Source of the DNA: VXRJ01 sp964636705
Lineage (GTDB): Bacteria > Acidobacteriota > Vicinamibacteria > Vicinamibacterales > UBA8438
Assembly (NCBI GenBank): GCA_964636705.1
Contig: CAZWUJ010000015.1
Coordinates: forward strand, 18,803 to 82,802
Direction: 5' to 3'
Length of the DNA stretch: 64,000 nucleotides
Every line of letters begins with the position of its first letter. Within the stretch, counting starts at the first letter, position 1. This document shows positions 43,438 through 51,313 of this stretch, piece by piece. The translations under genes and the position numbers were made by a program. Below the pieces are notes generated by a model. That model saw only the letters and a list, made by a program, of their open reading frames with translations, was not told where the DNA came from and made no database searches.

Positions 43438-45258
43438 ATGAGGAACTGCCCCGACCGCCGACCGGGCACGAGCCGTGCGAAATCGCTGCTGCCCATGGCG
43501 CTCCTGGCGCTCTCGCTGGGCGGTGCGACGTCCGCATCGGCGCAGGTGACGCGGATCTCCATCGACATCGAGACGGTGGGCGAGACCGACATGGCGCTGG
43601 CCGGATCGACCTACCGCGTCGCGCTCGACGCGACCCTGTCGCCGTCCGGGAACGGCCTGCACGTGAACTCGGAGGCGCCTCTCGAGGACTTTCTGATCCC
43701 CACGGTCCTCACACTCGATCCCCCGCAGGGGATGACCCTCGAAGGCCTCGCGTGGCCCGAGCCGATCCTGCTGGAACAACAGGGGGCGGAAAAGCCGCTG
43801 GCGGTCTTCGAGGAGGAGTTCGTGATCGGGGCGTCGTTCGCGGTCGCCGGCGATCTTGCGCCGGGCGACTACTTGGTGCCGGGTACGCTCCGCTACCAGG
43901 CCTGCGACGAGCGGATGTGCTACATACCCGCCACCGCCGAGGTGAGTTTCCCGGTGCGGGTCGCCGCAGCGGACGCCACACCCGCCCCGACCGCCCAGGC
44001 GGCGCTGTTCGCGGACATGGTTTTCACCGACCCGCCCGCCGCGCCCGCTCCTGAGCCGTCCGCTTCCGCAGCCGCGCCGGTCGACGGCGTCGCCGCCGAT
44101 GGCGAGGCGGCCCTTGCCCGGTTCGGTCGATTCGACGTACTGGCAACGGCAGGCGGCTTCCTGAATGAAGAGCAGTTCCTCGAGTTCATCCGGCGGGCCG
44201 AGACTGGGGAAGCCGAACGCGGCTGGTTCGACGGACGCGGACCCATCGCGATACTGGCGCTGATCCTGCTGGGCGGGCTGGCGCTCAATCTCACGCCGTG
44301 CGTCCTGCCGATGATTCCGATCAACCTCGCCATCATCGGCGCCGGCGCCCGCGCCTCCTCGCGCTGGCGCGGCTTCGCGCTCGGTAGCGCTTACGGCGCT
44401 GCGATGGCGATTGTCTATGGCGGACTCGGGCTCGCCGTGATCCTTACGGCTGGCACGTTCGGGACCATCAACGCGTCACCCTGGTTCAACCTTGGCATCG
44501 CGCTGCTGTTCGTCGTTCTGGGGCTGGCGATGTTCGACGTCCTGACCATCGATTTTTCCAGCCTGCAGAGCCGATTGCCGGGCGGAGGATCGGGACAGGG
44601 CACGTTCCTGCTGGCGTTCGGCATGGGCGCCGTGGCGGCGCTCCTCGCCGGAGCGTGCGTCGCGCCGGTCGTCATTCAGGTAATCGTCTTCTCCAGCAAC
44701 CTGTACGGCACCGGGGTCACACTGGCGCTGGCACTGCCGTTCATCCTGGGGGTTGGCATGGCCATACCCTGGCCGATAGCTGGCGCGGGGCTGACCGCGC
44801 TGCCCAAGCCGGGGCCCTGGATGGTGCGAGTCAAGCAGGCGTTCGGCGTCTTCATTCTGGGAACCGCCGTCTACTACGGGTACCTGTCTTACGGGTTGTT
44901 CAGCCAGCGCTGGGTTGATCCCGATCTCGTGGCGGAGAGCGTGCAGGAGATGATCGCGGAGGGGTGGTACCCGTCGCTCGATCTGGGCCTGGCGGCGGCG
45001 GAAGCGGAACAGAAGCCCGTACTCCTCGACATCTGGGCCACCTGGTGCAAGAACTGCCTGACGATGGACCGGACCACGCTGAAAGCAGAGGGTGTGCAGA
45101 CCGCGCTCGACGGCTATGTCAAGGTGAAGTTCCAGGCCGAAGATCTGGGTGCCTCCCCCGCGCGCGAGGTGATGGAAAGCCTGGAAGCAATCGGGCTGCC
45201 GGCGTATGCGATTCTCAGACCTGGCTCGGCGCCCGCACCCGTAGCGACGAACGATTGA
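43438..45258 (+). CDS. DsbD-like thiol:disulfide interchange protein
   Basis: A 606-residue three-part electron relay across the inner membrane. Signal peptide (to ATSASAQ). The N-terminal DsbD-alpha-like domain ends with YQACDERMCYIPATAEV, whose two Cys are the redox pair. The membrane domain (about 268-500) has NLTPCVLPMIPINLAII and LLAGACVAPVVIQVIVF with the two buried Cys. The C-terminal thioredoxin domain has DIWATWCKNCLTMDR (CKNC). It would carry electrons from cytosolic thioredoxin to periplasmic partners such as the DsbA-fusion at 18 kb. Its 3' end overlaps the convergent lipid kinase gene by 44 nt. Confidence 0.88.
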   Translation: MRNCPDRRPGTSRAKSLLPMALLALSLGGATSASAQVTRISIDIETVGETDMALAGSTYRVALDATLSPSGNGLHVNSEAPLEDFLIPTVLTLDPPQGMTLEGLAWPEPILLEQQGAEKPLAVFEEEFVIGASFAVAGDLAPGDYLVPGTLRYQACDERMCYIPATAEVSFPVRVAAADATPAPTAQAALFADMVFTDPPAAPAPEPSASAAAPVDGVAADGEAALARFGRFDVLATAGGFLNEEQFLEFIRRAETGEAERGWFDGRGPIAILALILLGGLALNLTPCVLPMIPINLAIIGAGARASSRWRGFALGSAYGAAMAIVYGGLGLAVILTAGTFGTINASPWFNLGIALLFVVLGLAMFDVLTIDFSSLQSRLPGGGSGQGTFLLAFGMGAVAALLAGACVAPVVIQVIVFSSNLYGTGVTLALALPFILGVGMAIPWPIAGAGLTALPKPGPWMVRVKQAFGVFILGTAVYYGYLSYGLFSQRWVDPDLVAESVQEMIAEGWYPSLDLGLAAAEAEQKPVLLDIWATWCKNCLTMDRTTLKAEGVQTALDGYVKVKFQAEDLGASPAREVMESLEAIGLPAYAILRPGSAPAPVATND

Positions 45259-46129
45259 CGCTGACGCGGAGGCCGTCGCCGCGCGCCGCGTACACCTCGC
45301 CGTCGACGTGAAACACCAGCGGGCGGTCGCTCTCGATCTCGATCGACGATTCCGGCAGGTGGCGCAGGCCCGGCACCCGGTCGATCCGGCCCGCGAACAG
45401 GTAGGGCAGCCGCCACAGTATCCAGGGAATGGATCGCTCTGGAACGACGACCAGATCGAGCAGGCCATCGTCCGGGCGCGCTCGCGGCGCAATCATCATG
45501 CCGGCTCCGTAGGTCGTGCAGTTCGCAATTGCCAATAGGTAGGCCGGCGAGTCGATCGTGCCGCGGGCGGTCCGAATGGTGTAGCGGGCGGCGCGGTAGG
45601 TCAGCAGCTCGCGCAGACCGGCGCGGAAGTAGGCCGTCGGCCCGCGCGTCGTCAGGCTGTTGAAGACGCTCGCGAGGTGTGCGTCGAAGCCGATGCCGGC
45701 GACGTTGACGAAGAGCCGTTGGTCAATCGTTCCGGTGTCGATCACGCGCTCCGGTCCGGTCAACGCAGTCCGCAGCGCTTCATCCGGCTGGCGTGCGAGA
45801 CCCAGTCCTTGAGCGAAACCATTCCCTGACCCGCCGGGAACGACGCCCAGCACGGCGCCGGCTCCCCTCACTTCGTTCGCCACCTCGTTGACCGTCCCGT
45901 CGCCGCCCCAGGCCACGACTGTGCCCGCCCCGGCATCCAGCATCGCGCGGGCCAGCGCGCTTGCGCCCTTCGGGCGCTCCGTCAGACGAACCTGCCCGTC
46001 AACGGCGTAGCGCGCGAGCGCGGCTTCGGCGCGTCGTCGATGCCCCTCCGCCCGGTGCGCGCCACTCCGCCCTGCCGCCGGATTGATAATGATCCCCGCC
46101 TGCATACCGGTACGGACGGCTCTCTCCAT
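45215..46129 (-). CDS. Diacylglycerol kinase family lipid kinase
   Basis: A 304-residue cytosolic lipid kinase (DAGK catalytic fold, YegS-like). IIINPAAGRSG starts the domain; WGGDGTVNEVANEV holds the GGDGT nucleotide motif, and VPGGSGNGFAQGLGL is the variant of the usual P-x-GT-x-NDFA loop. NVAGIGFDAHLAS and PDDGLLDLVVV lie in the second domain. ATG at 46129 is chosen for GGAGAGAGCGGTAGG upstream; 46105 is the alternative. It phosphorylates diacylglycerol, sphingoid base or a similar lipid. The 3' end overlaps the DsbD-like gene on the other strand by 44 nt. Confidence 0.85.
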   Translation of the reverse strand: MERAVRTGMQAGIIINPAAGRSGAHRAEGHRRRAEAALARYAVDGQVRLTERPKGASALARAMLDAGAGTVVAWGGDGTVNEVANEVRGAGAVLGVVPGGSGNGFAQGLGLARQPDEALRTALTGPERVIDTGTIDQRLFVNVAGIGFDAHLASVFNSLTTRGPTAYFRAGLRELLTYRAARYTIRTARGTIDSPAYLLAIANCTTYGAGMMIAPRARPDDGLLDLVVVPERSIPWILWRLPYLFAGRIDRVPGLRHLPESSIEIESDRPLVFHVDGEVYAARGDGLRVSVNRSSLRVRAPSQV

Positions 46130-46225
46130 CCTACCGCTCTCTCCGTCCTATCGGTTGATTGCAGGCCGGCATGCTACCCATCATGTGCCGGTTCGCAACT
46201 ACTGACACCACAAGATGTGTGGGTC

Positions 46226-46234
46226 TGCTATCAT
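46226..46234 (+). promoter_or_regulatory. Extended -10 element before the GAF-domain gene
   Basis: TGC followed by TATCAT (46229-46234) is an extended -10. It lies 11 nt before the ATG at 46246; AGGAG at 46235-46239 falls between, so the leader would be very short. Confidence 0.4.
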
Positions 46235-46245
46235 AGGAGCCCTAG

Positions 46246-47538
46246 ATGCGCCGGCTCTGGCTGAGAGTGGTCCTCGTTGTCACCATGCTCGCGGCCATTG
46301 TCGTAGCCTCCCTGCAGATCTTCCGCGCTGAACAGCGCATTGCCAACCATCGGATGGCGGAGCAAGTGTTCGCTGAGGACACTTGGCTACTCACCGTCGC
46401 GCTGAGTGACTTGCGCGCCGCTCAGCACGCGTACGTCTCCGCCGGACAGGGCGCCCAGTCCTGGATGGTGGATGTCACCCGCAGATTCGAGGAGGTAGGC
46501 GCCTATCTGTCGGCGTTGGCGGGCGACGCTACCGCCACCGGTGCGATCGGCGCGCTCACAGATGCGGCGGCGATTGTCGCTTCCCTTCAGCGGACGGATG
46601 TCCAGATTCGCGAACACGTGCTCTCGGAGCGCCACCTCATCGCCTCCGATCTGATCTTCACCGATACCGGCGAGTTGACGGCCGCGGTAGTGGATCGGTT
46701 GGAGCGGGCCCGCATCTCGGAGGGAGCCTCGCTCCAGGCGGCCATTGCGGCGGAACGGTGGACCGAAGGGATCCTGCTGGCGGGCGGTGCAGGCGCGGTA
46801 CTCCTGGTAGTGCTGCTGCTGCTGCCGCGTAGCGGCGGCGCCCGGACGGACGAGGCCGGGGAGACCGACGGGACGCCGCTTGCGGGAATCGATTCCGAGG
46901 AGGACACCTCTGTCGACTTCGCCAGAAGAGACGGCACGGGAGATCTGCTCGGACTCAAGGAGACGGACGACATCGGAATCGCGGCAGCGCCGGACGCACC
47001 GTCTACCACGACCGAGGCAATGTCGCAACCGGCGGCAATTGCCACGCCCGCCGCACAGCCGTCTCCCGACCTGCAGCGAGCGGCTGATCTCTGCACGGAC
47101 TTGGTCCGCTCGAACAGCCCTGCTGATCTGCCGGCACTACTCGCCCGGGCGGCCCAGATATTGAACGCGAGCGGCATCATCGTTTGGGTGCTTGACGGGA
47201 CCGGCAATGCTCTCCGTCCGGCGGTCGGTCACGGTTACTCCTCCGCAGCGCTTGGCCGGATCGGCCCGTTGCCGTGCGATGGCGACAACGCCACTGCGGC
47301 TGCCTGGCGCAAAGGCCGGATGCACGTCGTTGCGTCGCAGGGCGTCGGATCCTACGGCGCGATCGTCGCACCTCTCGTCTCGCCCGAACGTTGCAGCGGG
47401 GTGTTGTCCCTCGAACTGAACGACGGATGGGAGCGGAGCGAGGCGGTGCAATCCACCGTTGAAATTGTCGCCGCGCAACTCGCGACGCTTGTTTCCGCGG
47501 ATCCGGCGGCGGACACCGCTGGCCGCGCTCACGCCTGA
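46246..47538 (+). CDS. Membrane-bound GAF-domain sensory protein
   Basis: A 430-residue protein with helix 1 at about 5-25, a periplasmic helical region (about 30-170, with RIANHRMAEQVFAEDTWLL and LSDLRAAQHAYVSAGQG), and helix 2 at about 175-195. A low-complexity acidic linker (TDEAGETDGTPLAGIDSEED) follows, then a cytosolic GAF domain (about 275-425, with IIVWVLDGTGNALRPAVGHGY and GVLSLELNDGWERSE). No kinase, cyclase or HTH output follows, so it probably signals by partner contact. It is immediately upstream of the sigma-54 promoter region. The ligand is unknown. Confidence 0.75.
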   Translation: MRRLWLRVVLVVTMLAAIVVASLQIFRAEQRIANHRMAEQVFAEDTWLLTVALSDLRAAQHAYVSAGQGAQSWMVDVTRRFEEVGAYLSALAGDATATGAIGALTDAAAIVASLQRTDVQIREHVLSERHLIASDLIFTDTGELTAAVVDRLERARISEGASLQAAIAAERWTEGILLAGGAGAVLLVVLLLLPRSGGARTDEAGETDGTPLAGIDSEEDTSVDFARRDGTGDLLGLKETDDIGIAAAPDAPSTTTEAMSQPAAIATPAAQPSPDLQRAADLCTDLVRSNSPADLPALLARAAQILNASGIIVWVLDGTGNALRPAVGHGYSSAALGRIGPLPCDGDNATAAAWRKGRMHVVASQGVGSYGAIVAPLVSPERCSGVLSLELNDGWERSEAVQSTVEIVAAQLATLVSADPAADTAGRAHA

Positions 47539-47723
47539 CCATCGTCGCCTGCGGCTCCGATGGTCGCCCAGCACCCGTCACCTGAAGAGGCCAAGACCGT
47601 ATTCCGGAGTGGAAACCTGCGTCGATTGGTTGACGCGACAATTGCGCCCGACGCGGCCGGAGGAGGCCGGAACGCCCAGAGAACACTGGACAACCCCAGC
47701 TTCTTTGAAGGAACTGCTCGCTC
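47539..47723. other. Gene-free upstream region of the sigma-54 promoter
   Basis: No supported gene. GCGTC / GACGC (47619-47623 with 47632-47636, 8-nt spacer) is a dyad about 120 bp before the predicted start of transcription at 47750, a distance suited to an activator site. Nothing else was recognised. Confidence 0.3.
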
Positions 47724-47739
47724 TGGCACGGAACTTGCT
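47724..47739 (+). promoter_or_regulatory. Sigma-54 promoter (-24/-12)
   Basis: TGGCACG-GAAC-TTGCT matches the consensus TGGCACG-N4-TTGCW at every defined position. With the C at 47738 as -12, transcription would begin at about 47750, 4 nt before the left arm of a 14-bp inverted repeat. Confidence 0.82.
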
Positions 47740-47749
47740 TTCCATACGG

Positions 47750-47857
47750 TCAACCGCGCCGAGGTCCTGCGGGATGTGACAATTCAGGCAGGCGCTGGCA
47801 AAACAGGAAGCATCCCGCACCCACTCGAACACCGGACCTCGGCGCGGCCATTCCTTT
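47750..47857 (+). ncRNA. Candidate sigma-54-dependent structured small RNA
   Basis: The RNA predicted from the sigma-54 promoter folds on itself. P1 is a 14-bp perfect stem (47754-47767 with 47834-47847; CCGCGCCGAGGUCC with its complement). P2 is a 9-bp stem that continues directly on the 5' side (47768-47776 with 47811-47819; UGCGGGAUG with CAUCCCGCA). A 14-nt bulge (47820-47833) lies on the 3' side, and a 32-34-nt apical loop contains AAAACAGGAAG. A weakly U-rich UUCCUUU (47851-47857) follows the closing stem and may mark the 3' end. The stem closes within 4 nt of the predicted 5' end, as for a discrete sRNA. It might instead be a structured leader of the fabZ-like gene. Confidence 0.65.
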
Positions 47858-47894
47858 CGGACTGACCGGCACATCAAACGCCAGGAAGGATCTA

Positions 47895-47900
47895 TATACT
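47895..47900 (+). promoter_or_regulatory. -10 element for a leaderless transcript (fabZ-like gene)
   Basis: TATACT lies 7 nt before the GTG at 47908. AGGAAGGA (47883-47890) is too far upstream to serve that start, so leaderless initiation fits better. Confidence 0.42.
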
Positions 47901-47907
47901 CTGCGCC

Positions 47908-48411
47908 GTGACCGACTATCTGACGCTCCCCCTCGACAACACCGCTATCGAACGGATCCTGCCTCACCGCTATCCCTTTCTTCTTGTCGATCGGATCACG
48001 GAGTTCGAGCAGGACAGGCGGATTGTCGGTGTCAAGAACGTCTCGCTGAACGAACGGTACCTTTCCACTCTTCCCGGCGCCGCGCCGGCCCTCCCGCCGA
48101 CAATCCTGACCGAGGCCGTTGCCCAGGTCGGCGCCATCCTGATCCTCGCCAAGCCTGAGAACCGCCAGAAGTTGCCCTTTTTTACCGGCATCGAGCGAGT
48201 CCGTTACCATCGACCGGTTCACCCGGGGGACGTCGTCGTGATCGAGGCGGAGGTAGTCAGGCTCCGGAGCCGGATGGGGCGCCTGAAGGGCTTCGCCCGC
48301 GTGGGCGATGAGGTTGTGATCGACGGGACGATGACCTTTGCTCTCGGTCCGAAGGTGCGCGGACTCATCGGTGGCAACGGCGGAAACGGCGGGGGCGGCG
48401 CCGAGTACTGA
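47908..48411 (+). CDS. fabZ: 3-hydroxyacyl-ACP dehydratase, FabZ-like
   Basis: A 167-residue hot-dog-fold dehydratase of type II fatty-acid synthesis. IERILPHRYPFLLVDRI contains the catalytic His, and PPTILTEAVAQVGAILIL the catalytic Glu on the long helix. FFTGIERVRYHRPVHPGDVVVIEAEV follows, as in FabZ. The C-terminal Gly-rich tail (GGNGGNGGGGAEY) is extra. GTG start at 47908; a TATACT hexamer ends 7 nt upstream. Being alone, away from lpx or fab genes and behind a sigma-54 element, suggests it may be a second copy or serve a special pathway; that is inference. Confidence 0.85.
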   Translation: MTDYLTLPLDNTAIERILPHRYPFLLVDRITEFEQDRRIVGVKNVSLNERYLSTLPGAAPALPPTILTEAVAQVGAILILAKPENRQKLPFFTGIERVRYHRPVHPGDVVVIEAEVVRLRSRMGRLKGFARVGDEVVIDGTMTFALGPKVRGLIGGNGGNGGGGAEY

Positions 48412-48447
48412 CACCGCACGTGCTCCGGCGGACCGTCGGTCCCGTGG

Positions 48448-48453
48448 TAAGAT
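48448..48453 (+). promoter_or_regulatory. Extended -10 element for a leaderless transcript (PCYCGC-type gene)
   Basis: TGG followed by TAAGAT (48448-48453) ends 6 nt before the ATG at 48460, so transcription should start at or next to the start codon. Confidence 0.45.
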
Positions 48454-48459
48454 GCCGGT

Positions 48460-49104
48460 ATGGCTGGGAAAAACAAGGCACGGGGCCGCGGATCGGTTAC
48501 ACCGCCGCCCGAGCGCGCGGTCGCGAGCAGTGGCGGGCCGCCCTGGATTCTGATCGGTGGCGCGGTCATCGGGCTTGCCGTGATCGCTTTCCTGGGACTG
48601 ACCGGCGGGAGCGAGACGGCAGAAGCTCCCGATGGTGAAACTGTCGCCGACGCGGCGGCGGAGACACCCGGACCGCCGCCGGCGCCGCCAGCGCCGCCGC
48701 CCGAGGAGCGGACCCCCACGCCACCGGCAGACGCTGCGATGCCGCCGCTGCAACTGCAGGCCAATCTGATTCCGCGCGACCCCGAGGTAATCCGCGACGT
48801 GTACCTGTTTGCCGCGCGCCACCCGGAAGTGCTCGAATACGTACCCTGCTTCTGTGGCTGCGAGACCCGCGGCCATCGGCGGAACGCCGACTGCTTCGTC
48901 CGCGAGCGGAACGCCGACGGCACTGTGCGCCAGTGGGAAGAGCACGGAATGGCCTGCATCGCCTGCGTCGACGTCGGAAGGACCGCGATGCAGATGTACG
49001 CTTCAGGGGCACGCGTGACCGACATCCGGGACGAGATTGAACAGATGTACGCCGGCTCACCACTGCACACGCCGACACCGGCTCCTCCCGTCGACGCGAA
49101 CTAG
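48460..49104 (+). CDS. PCYCGC-motif membrane-anchored protein
   Basis: A 214-residue protein. Residues 30-47 are a membrane helix (ILIGGAVIGLAVIAFLGL), followed by a Pro/Ala/Glu-rich linker (about 60-95). The C-terminal domain has EYVPCFCGCETRGHRRNADCF, then GMACIACVDVGRTAMQMY, matching the PCYCGC domain (CxCGC...C, then CxxC). The cysteine set may bind a metal; copper handling has been suggested only by motif. It ends with a short tail rich in Pro. The histidine kinase begins 21 nt downstream, so it may belong to the same transcript. Confidence 0.78.
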   Translation: MAGKNKARGRGSVTPPPERAVASSGGPPWILIGGAVIGLAVIAFLGLTGGSETAEAPDGETVADAAAETPGPPPAPPAPPPEERTPTPPADAAMPPLQLQANLIPRDPEVIRDVYLFAARHPEVLEYVPCFCGCETRGHRRNADCFVRERNADGTVRQWEEHGMACIACVDVGRTAMQMYASGARVTDIRDEIEQMYAGSPLHTPTPAPPVDAN

Positions 49105-49125
49105 CGACGAGGACGAGCCAGGGCC

Positions 49126-50283
49126 GTGCCGTCCGACGCAGACCGGCACGCGACATCCGACAAGCCCGAGGGGTCACTTCACGCCGATCGGCGTGACGCG
49201 CTCGCGCGGCTCTTCCGCAACGTACACACCGGGATGTACGTCGGCCTGCTTCCTCGGACTGGCGCCGGCACGACTATTGTCGCCAATCCGTATCTGAAGT
49301 TGATGTTCGGCTTCGAACCGGGCACGGCGGACCGCGACGTGCGCCCGTTCGACGTGAATCGTTTTGCGGACGCCACCGCGCACCGCGCCGTGGTTGGTCA
49401 GTTGCTCCGGGACGGTGCCGTGACCGATCACCTCGTTCGCCTGCGACGCATCGACGAGAGGCCGATCTGGGTAGAGGTGACCGCACACGCCACGCGCATC
49501 AACGGCGATGGAACCGTACGCGTCGAAGCTGTGCTGCGGGACGTGAGCGAGCGGCGCGCCCTCGAGGACCAGAGTCGTGACATGTACCACCAGTTGCTGC
49601 AGGCGGAGAAGCTCGCGGCCCTGGGCCAGACTGTCTCGGGTGTCGCCCACGAACTGAACAACCCGCTTGCGACCATTCTCACCTGGGCGGAACGACTCAC
49701 CGGAAGGCATCACGACGATCTGTCGCAGAGGGGAATCAAGACGATCCTGAGTGAGTCTGAGCGGGCGGCGCGCATCGTTCGCAACCTGCTCGACTTCTCA
49801 CGTAAGCGTCACACGACCCGCGGCATGGTCGATCTCAACGAGGTGGCGCGGGAAACGCTTTCGTTGAGGGCCTACGATCAACGGGTTTCCAACGTCACCA
49901 CCATCGATGCGCTGGCAACCGGACTACCGCGGGTCTTCGCCGACGCGCATCACCTGAAACAGGTGCTGCTGAACCTGGTGATCAACGCCGAGCAGGCCAT
50001 GCTGGCCACCAACGGTCGCGGAACCCTGATCGCACGTTCCTGGCACGATGTCGATCAGCGCCTGGTGGTCCTTGAGATCCACGACGATGGACCAGGGATC
50101 CCTCTGGACGTGCAGGAGAAGATCTTCGACCCCTTCTTTACTACGAAGTCACCCGGCAAGGGGACCGGTCTGGGCCTGACCGTCGCGCAATCGATCGTCG
50201 CCGACCATGGCGGACGGCTGCGCGTTGAGTCGAGCCCCGGTGGCGGGGCTTCGTTCCGAATGGAACTGCCGACAGTCGGCTAG
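49126..50283 (+). CDS. PAS-domain sensor histidine kinase
   Basis: A 385-residue soluble kinase. A PAS domain (about 25-140, RLFRNVHTGMYVGLL to VEAVLRDVSERR) is followed by the dimerisation helix with the phospho-acceptor His (TVSGVAHELNNPLATIL, H-box). The catalytic domain has the N-box (LLNLVINAEQAML), G1 (EIHDDGPGIP), F-box (FDPFFTTKSPGKGTGLGL) and G2. No membrane helix, so it senses a cytosolic signal. The NtrB-like layout and nearby NtrC-type regulator (51895-53325) make them probable partners. GTG start at 49126. Confidence 0.88.
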   Translation: MPSDADRHATSDKPEGSLHADRRDALARLFRNVHTGMYVGLLPRTGAGTTIVANPYLKLMFGFEPGTADRDVRPFDVNRFADATAHRAVVGQLLRDGAVTDHLVRLRRIDERPIWVEVTAHATRINGDGTVRVEAVLRDVSERRALEDQSRDMYHQLLQAEKLAALGQTVSGVAHELNNPLATILTWAERLTGRHHDDLSQRGIKTILSESERAARIVRNLLDFSRKRHTTRGMVDLNEVARETLSLRAYDQRVSNVTTIDALATGLPRVFADAHHLKQVLLNLVINAEQAMLATNGRGTLIARSWHDVDQRLVVLEIHDDGPGIPLDVQEKIFDPFFTTKSPGKGTGLGLTVAQSIVADHGGRLRVESSPGGGASFRMELPTVG

Positions 50284-50291
50284 AAAGTTTG

Positions 50292-50335
50292 CCCGGACGC
50301 CCCGCCGCGGAGGACAGCGGTCGGGGCCGTCCGGG
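50292..50335. terminator. Bidirectional terminator hairpin
   Basis: CCCGGAC (50292-50298) pairs with GTCCGGG (50329-50335), and the stem continues through GCCCC / GGGGC after a 1-nt bulge, with a further inner CCGC / GCGG. It lies between the convergent kinase and sigma-factor genes. Reading toward the kinase side, the minus strand has a short U-containing stretch. Confidence 0.55.
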
Positions 50336-50355
50336 TCGGGACGGCGCGGGGAGGG

Positions 50356-51207
50356 CTACCGCGCCGCCACACGCTTGGCGACAGGACGCTCGGCGGGTCG
50401 CGACGGCGTGAGACTCGCCTTGGCCATGCGCAATCCTCTCTTCGAACCAGGGTTTGGGACTGCCTGAGTCAGCGTTGACGCGAGCAGCTCCGGTGCCAGG
50501 TCAGGCGCCAGCAGGCCTCGCAACCGTCCGATGGCGCGGGCGCGGAGCTGCGAGACGCGCGACTCGTTGACACCGATCTCGGCGCCAATCTCCTTCATCG
50601 TGACGTCGCCGTAGTAGTACAACGTCACCACCTTCCGCTCTCGCGGAGGCAGCATGGCGATGGCGGCACGAATGCGGTCCTGAACCTCGACGCGTTCACA
50701 GGCTTCGTCCGGGGCCGGAGGCACGCTGGGAGACATCACCGGCGGCAGGTCCGCCGCTTCTACCATCTCGCTTGTCGCCAACGGCGACGTCGCCTCAATG
50801 ACACCGATCCGACGGAGTGTCCTGGCGAGCTTGCGCTCGTCCATCCGGAGGTGCCGGGCAATGTCTGACGTGCTGGGCTCCGCGCCCAATTCGGTGCGTA
50901 GCTTCTCACGCGCCTCGTTCACCTCGCGGCGCACGCGCCGGATGCCGCGTGGCCAGGCTCCTCGGCGTAGCGCATCGATCATCGCGCCGCGGACGCGCCG
51001 CTCCGCGAACGTCTCAAACTTGATGCCGCGGGCGGAATCGAACCTCTCGACGGCGTCGATCAGGCCGATCATTCCATCCTGCATCAGATCGCCCGCATCG
51101 ATCTGATTCGGCATCTGCGCCGCCATCCGCCGGGCAAGTGCGCCGACGAAAGGCATTCCCGCATCGATCCGTTCCTGTCGCGTTTGGGGTCGACTCTGTT
51201 TCTCCAT
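50356..51207 (-). CDS. RNA polymerase sigma factor, FliA/WhiG-type (sigma-70 group 3)
   Basis: A 283-residue alternative sigma factor. Region 2: GMPFVGALARRMAAQMPNQ, DAGDLMQDGMIGLIDAVERF and GIKFETFAERRVRGAMIDALR. Region 3: RRVRREVNEAREKLRTELGAEPSTSDIARHLRM. Region 4: AIAMLPPRERKVVTLYYYGDVTMKEIGAEIGVNESRVSQLRARA. The region 2-3 pattern is that of FliA (sigma-28). A long Lys/Arg-rich tail (SLTPSRPAERPVAKRVAAR) is unusual. ATG at 51207 lies 3 nt after the start of transcription predicted from a consensus sigma-54 promoter; ATG at 51156 is the alternative. No flagellar genes are in the window. Confidence 0.9.
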   Translation of the reverse strand: MEKQSRPQTRQERIDAGMPFVGALARRMAAQMPNQIDAGDLMQDGMIGLIDAVERFDSARGIKFETFAERRVRGAMIDALRRGAWPRGIRRVRREVNEAREKLRTELGAEPSTSDIARHLRMDERKLARTLRRIGVIEATSPLATSEMVEAADLPPVMSPSVPPAPDEACERVEVQDRIRAAIAMLPPRERKVVTLYYYGDVTMKEIGAEIGVNESRVSQLRARAIGRLRGLLAPDLAPELLASTLTQAVPNPGSKRGLRMAKASLTPSRPAERPVAKRVAAR

Positions 51208-51220
51208 GCCACTCGCATTG

Positions 51221-51236
51221 AGCAAGAACCGTGCCA
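51221..51236 (-). promoter_or_regulatory. Sigma-54 promoter of the alternative sigma factor gene
   Basis: On the minus strand TGGCACG-GTTC-TTGCT matches the sigma-54 consensus at all defined positions. With -12 at 51222, transcription would begin near 51210 and leave a leader of about 3 nt before ATG 51207. Confidence 0.8.
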
Positions 51237-51313
51237 ACCCGTGCAGACCCGATTGCGCAAGTCCGATCCGGGGTTACCGGTGTCCCCTATAACCCCTTAT
51301 TAATCAATGCCTT

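Noticed and set aside
47754..47847. tRNA-like gene (a TTCGAGT sequence on the minus strand)
   Set aside because: The flanking bases do not pair as a T arm, and no acceptor, D or anticodon arms fit; the long nested stem is not a cloverleaf.
47578..48945. Long minus-strand open frame with a CLNCH (haem c-like) motif near 47.8 kb
   Set aside because: It runs antisense through fabZ and the PCYCGC gene, has shadow-like Arg/Pro/Ala composition, and the CxxCH falls inside the perfect inverted repeats of the candidate RNA.
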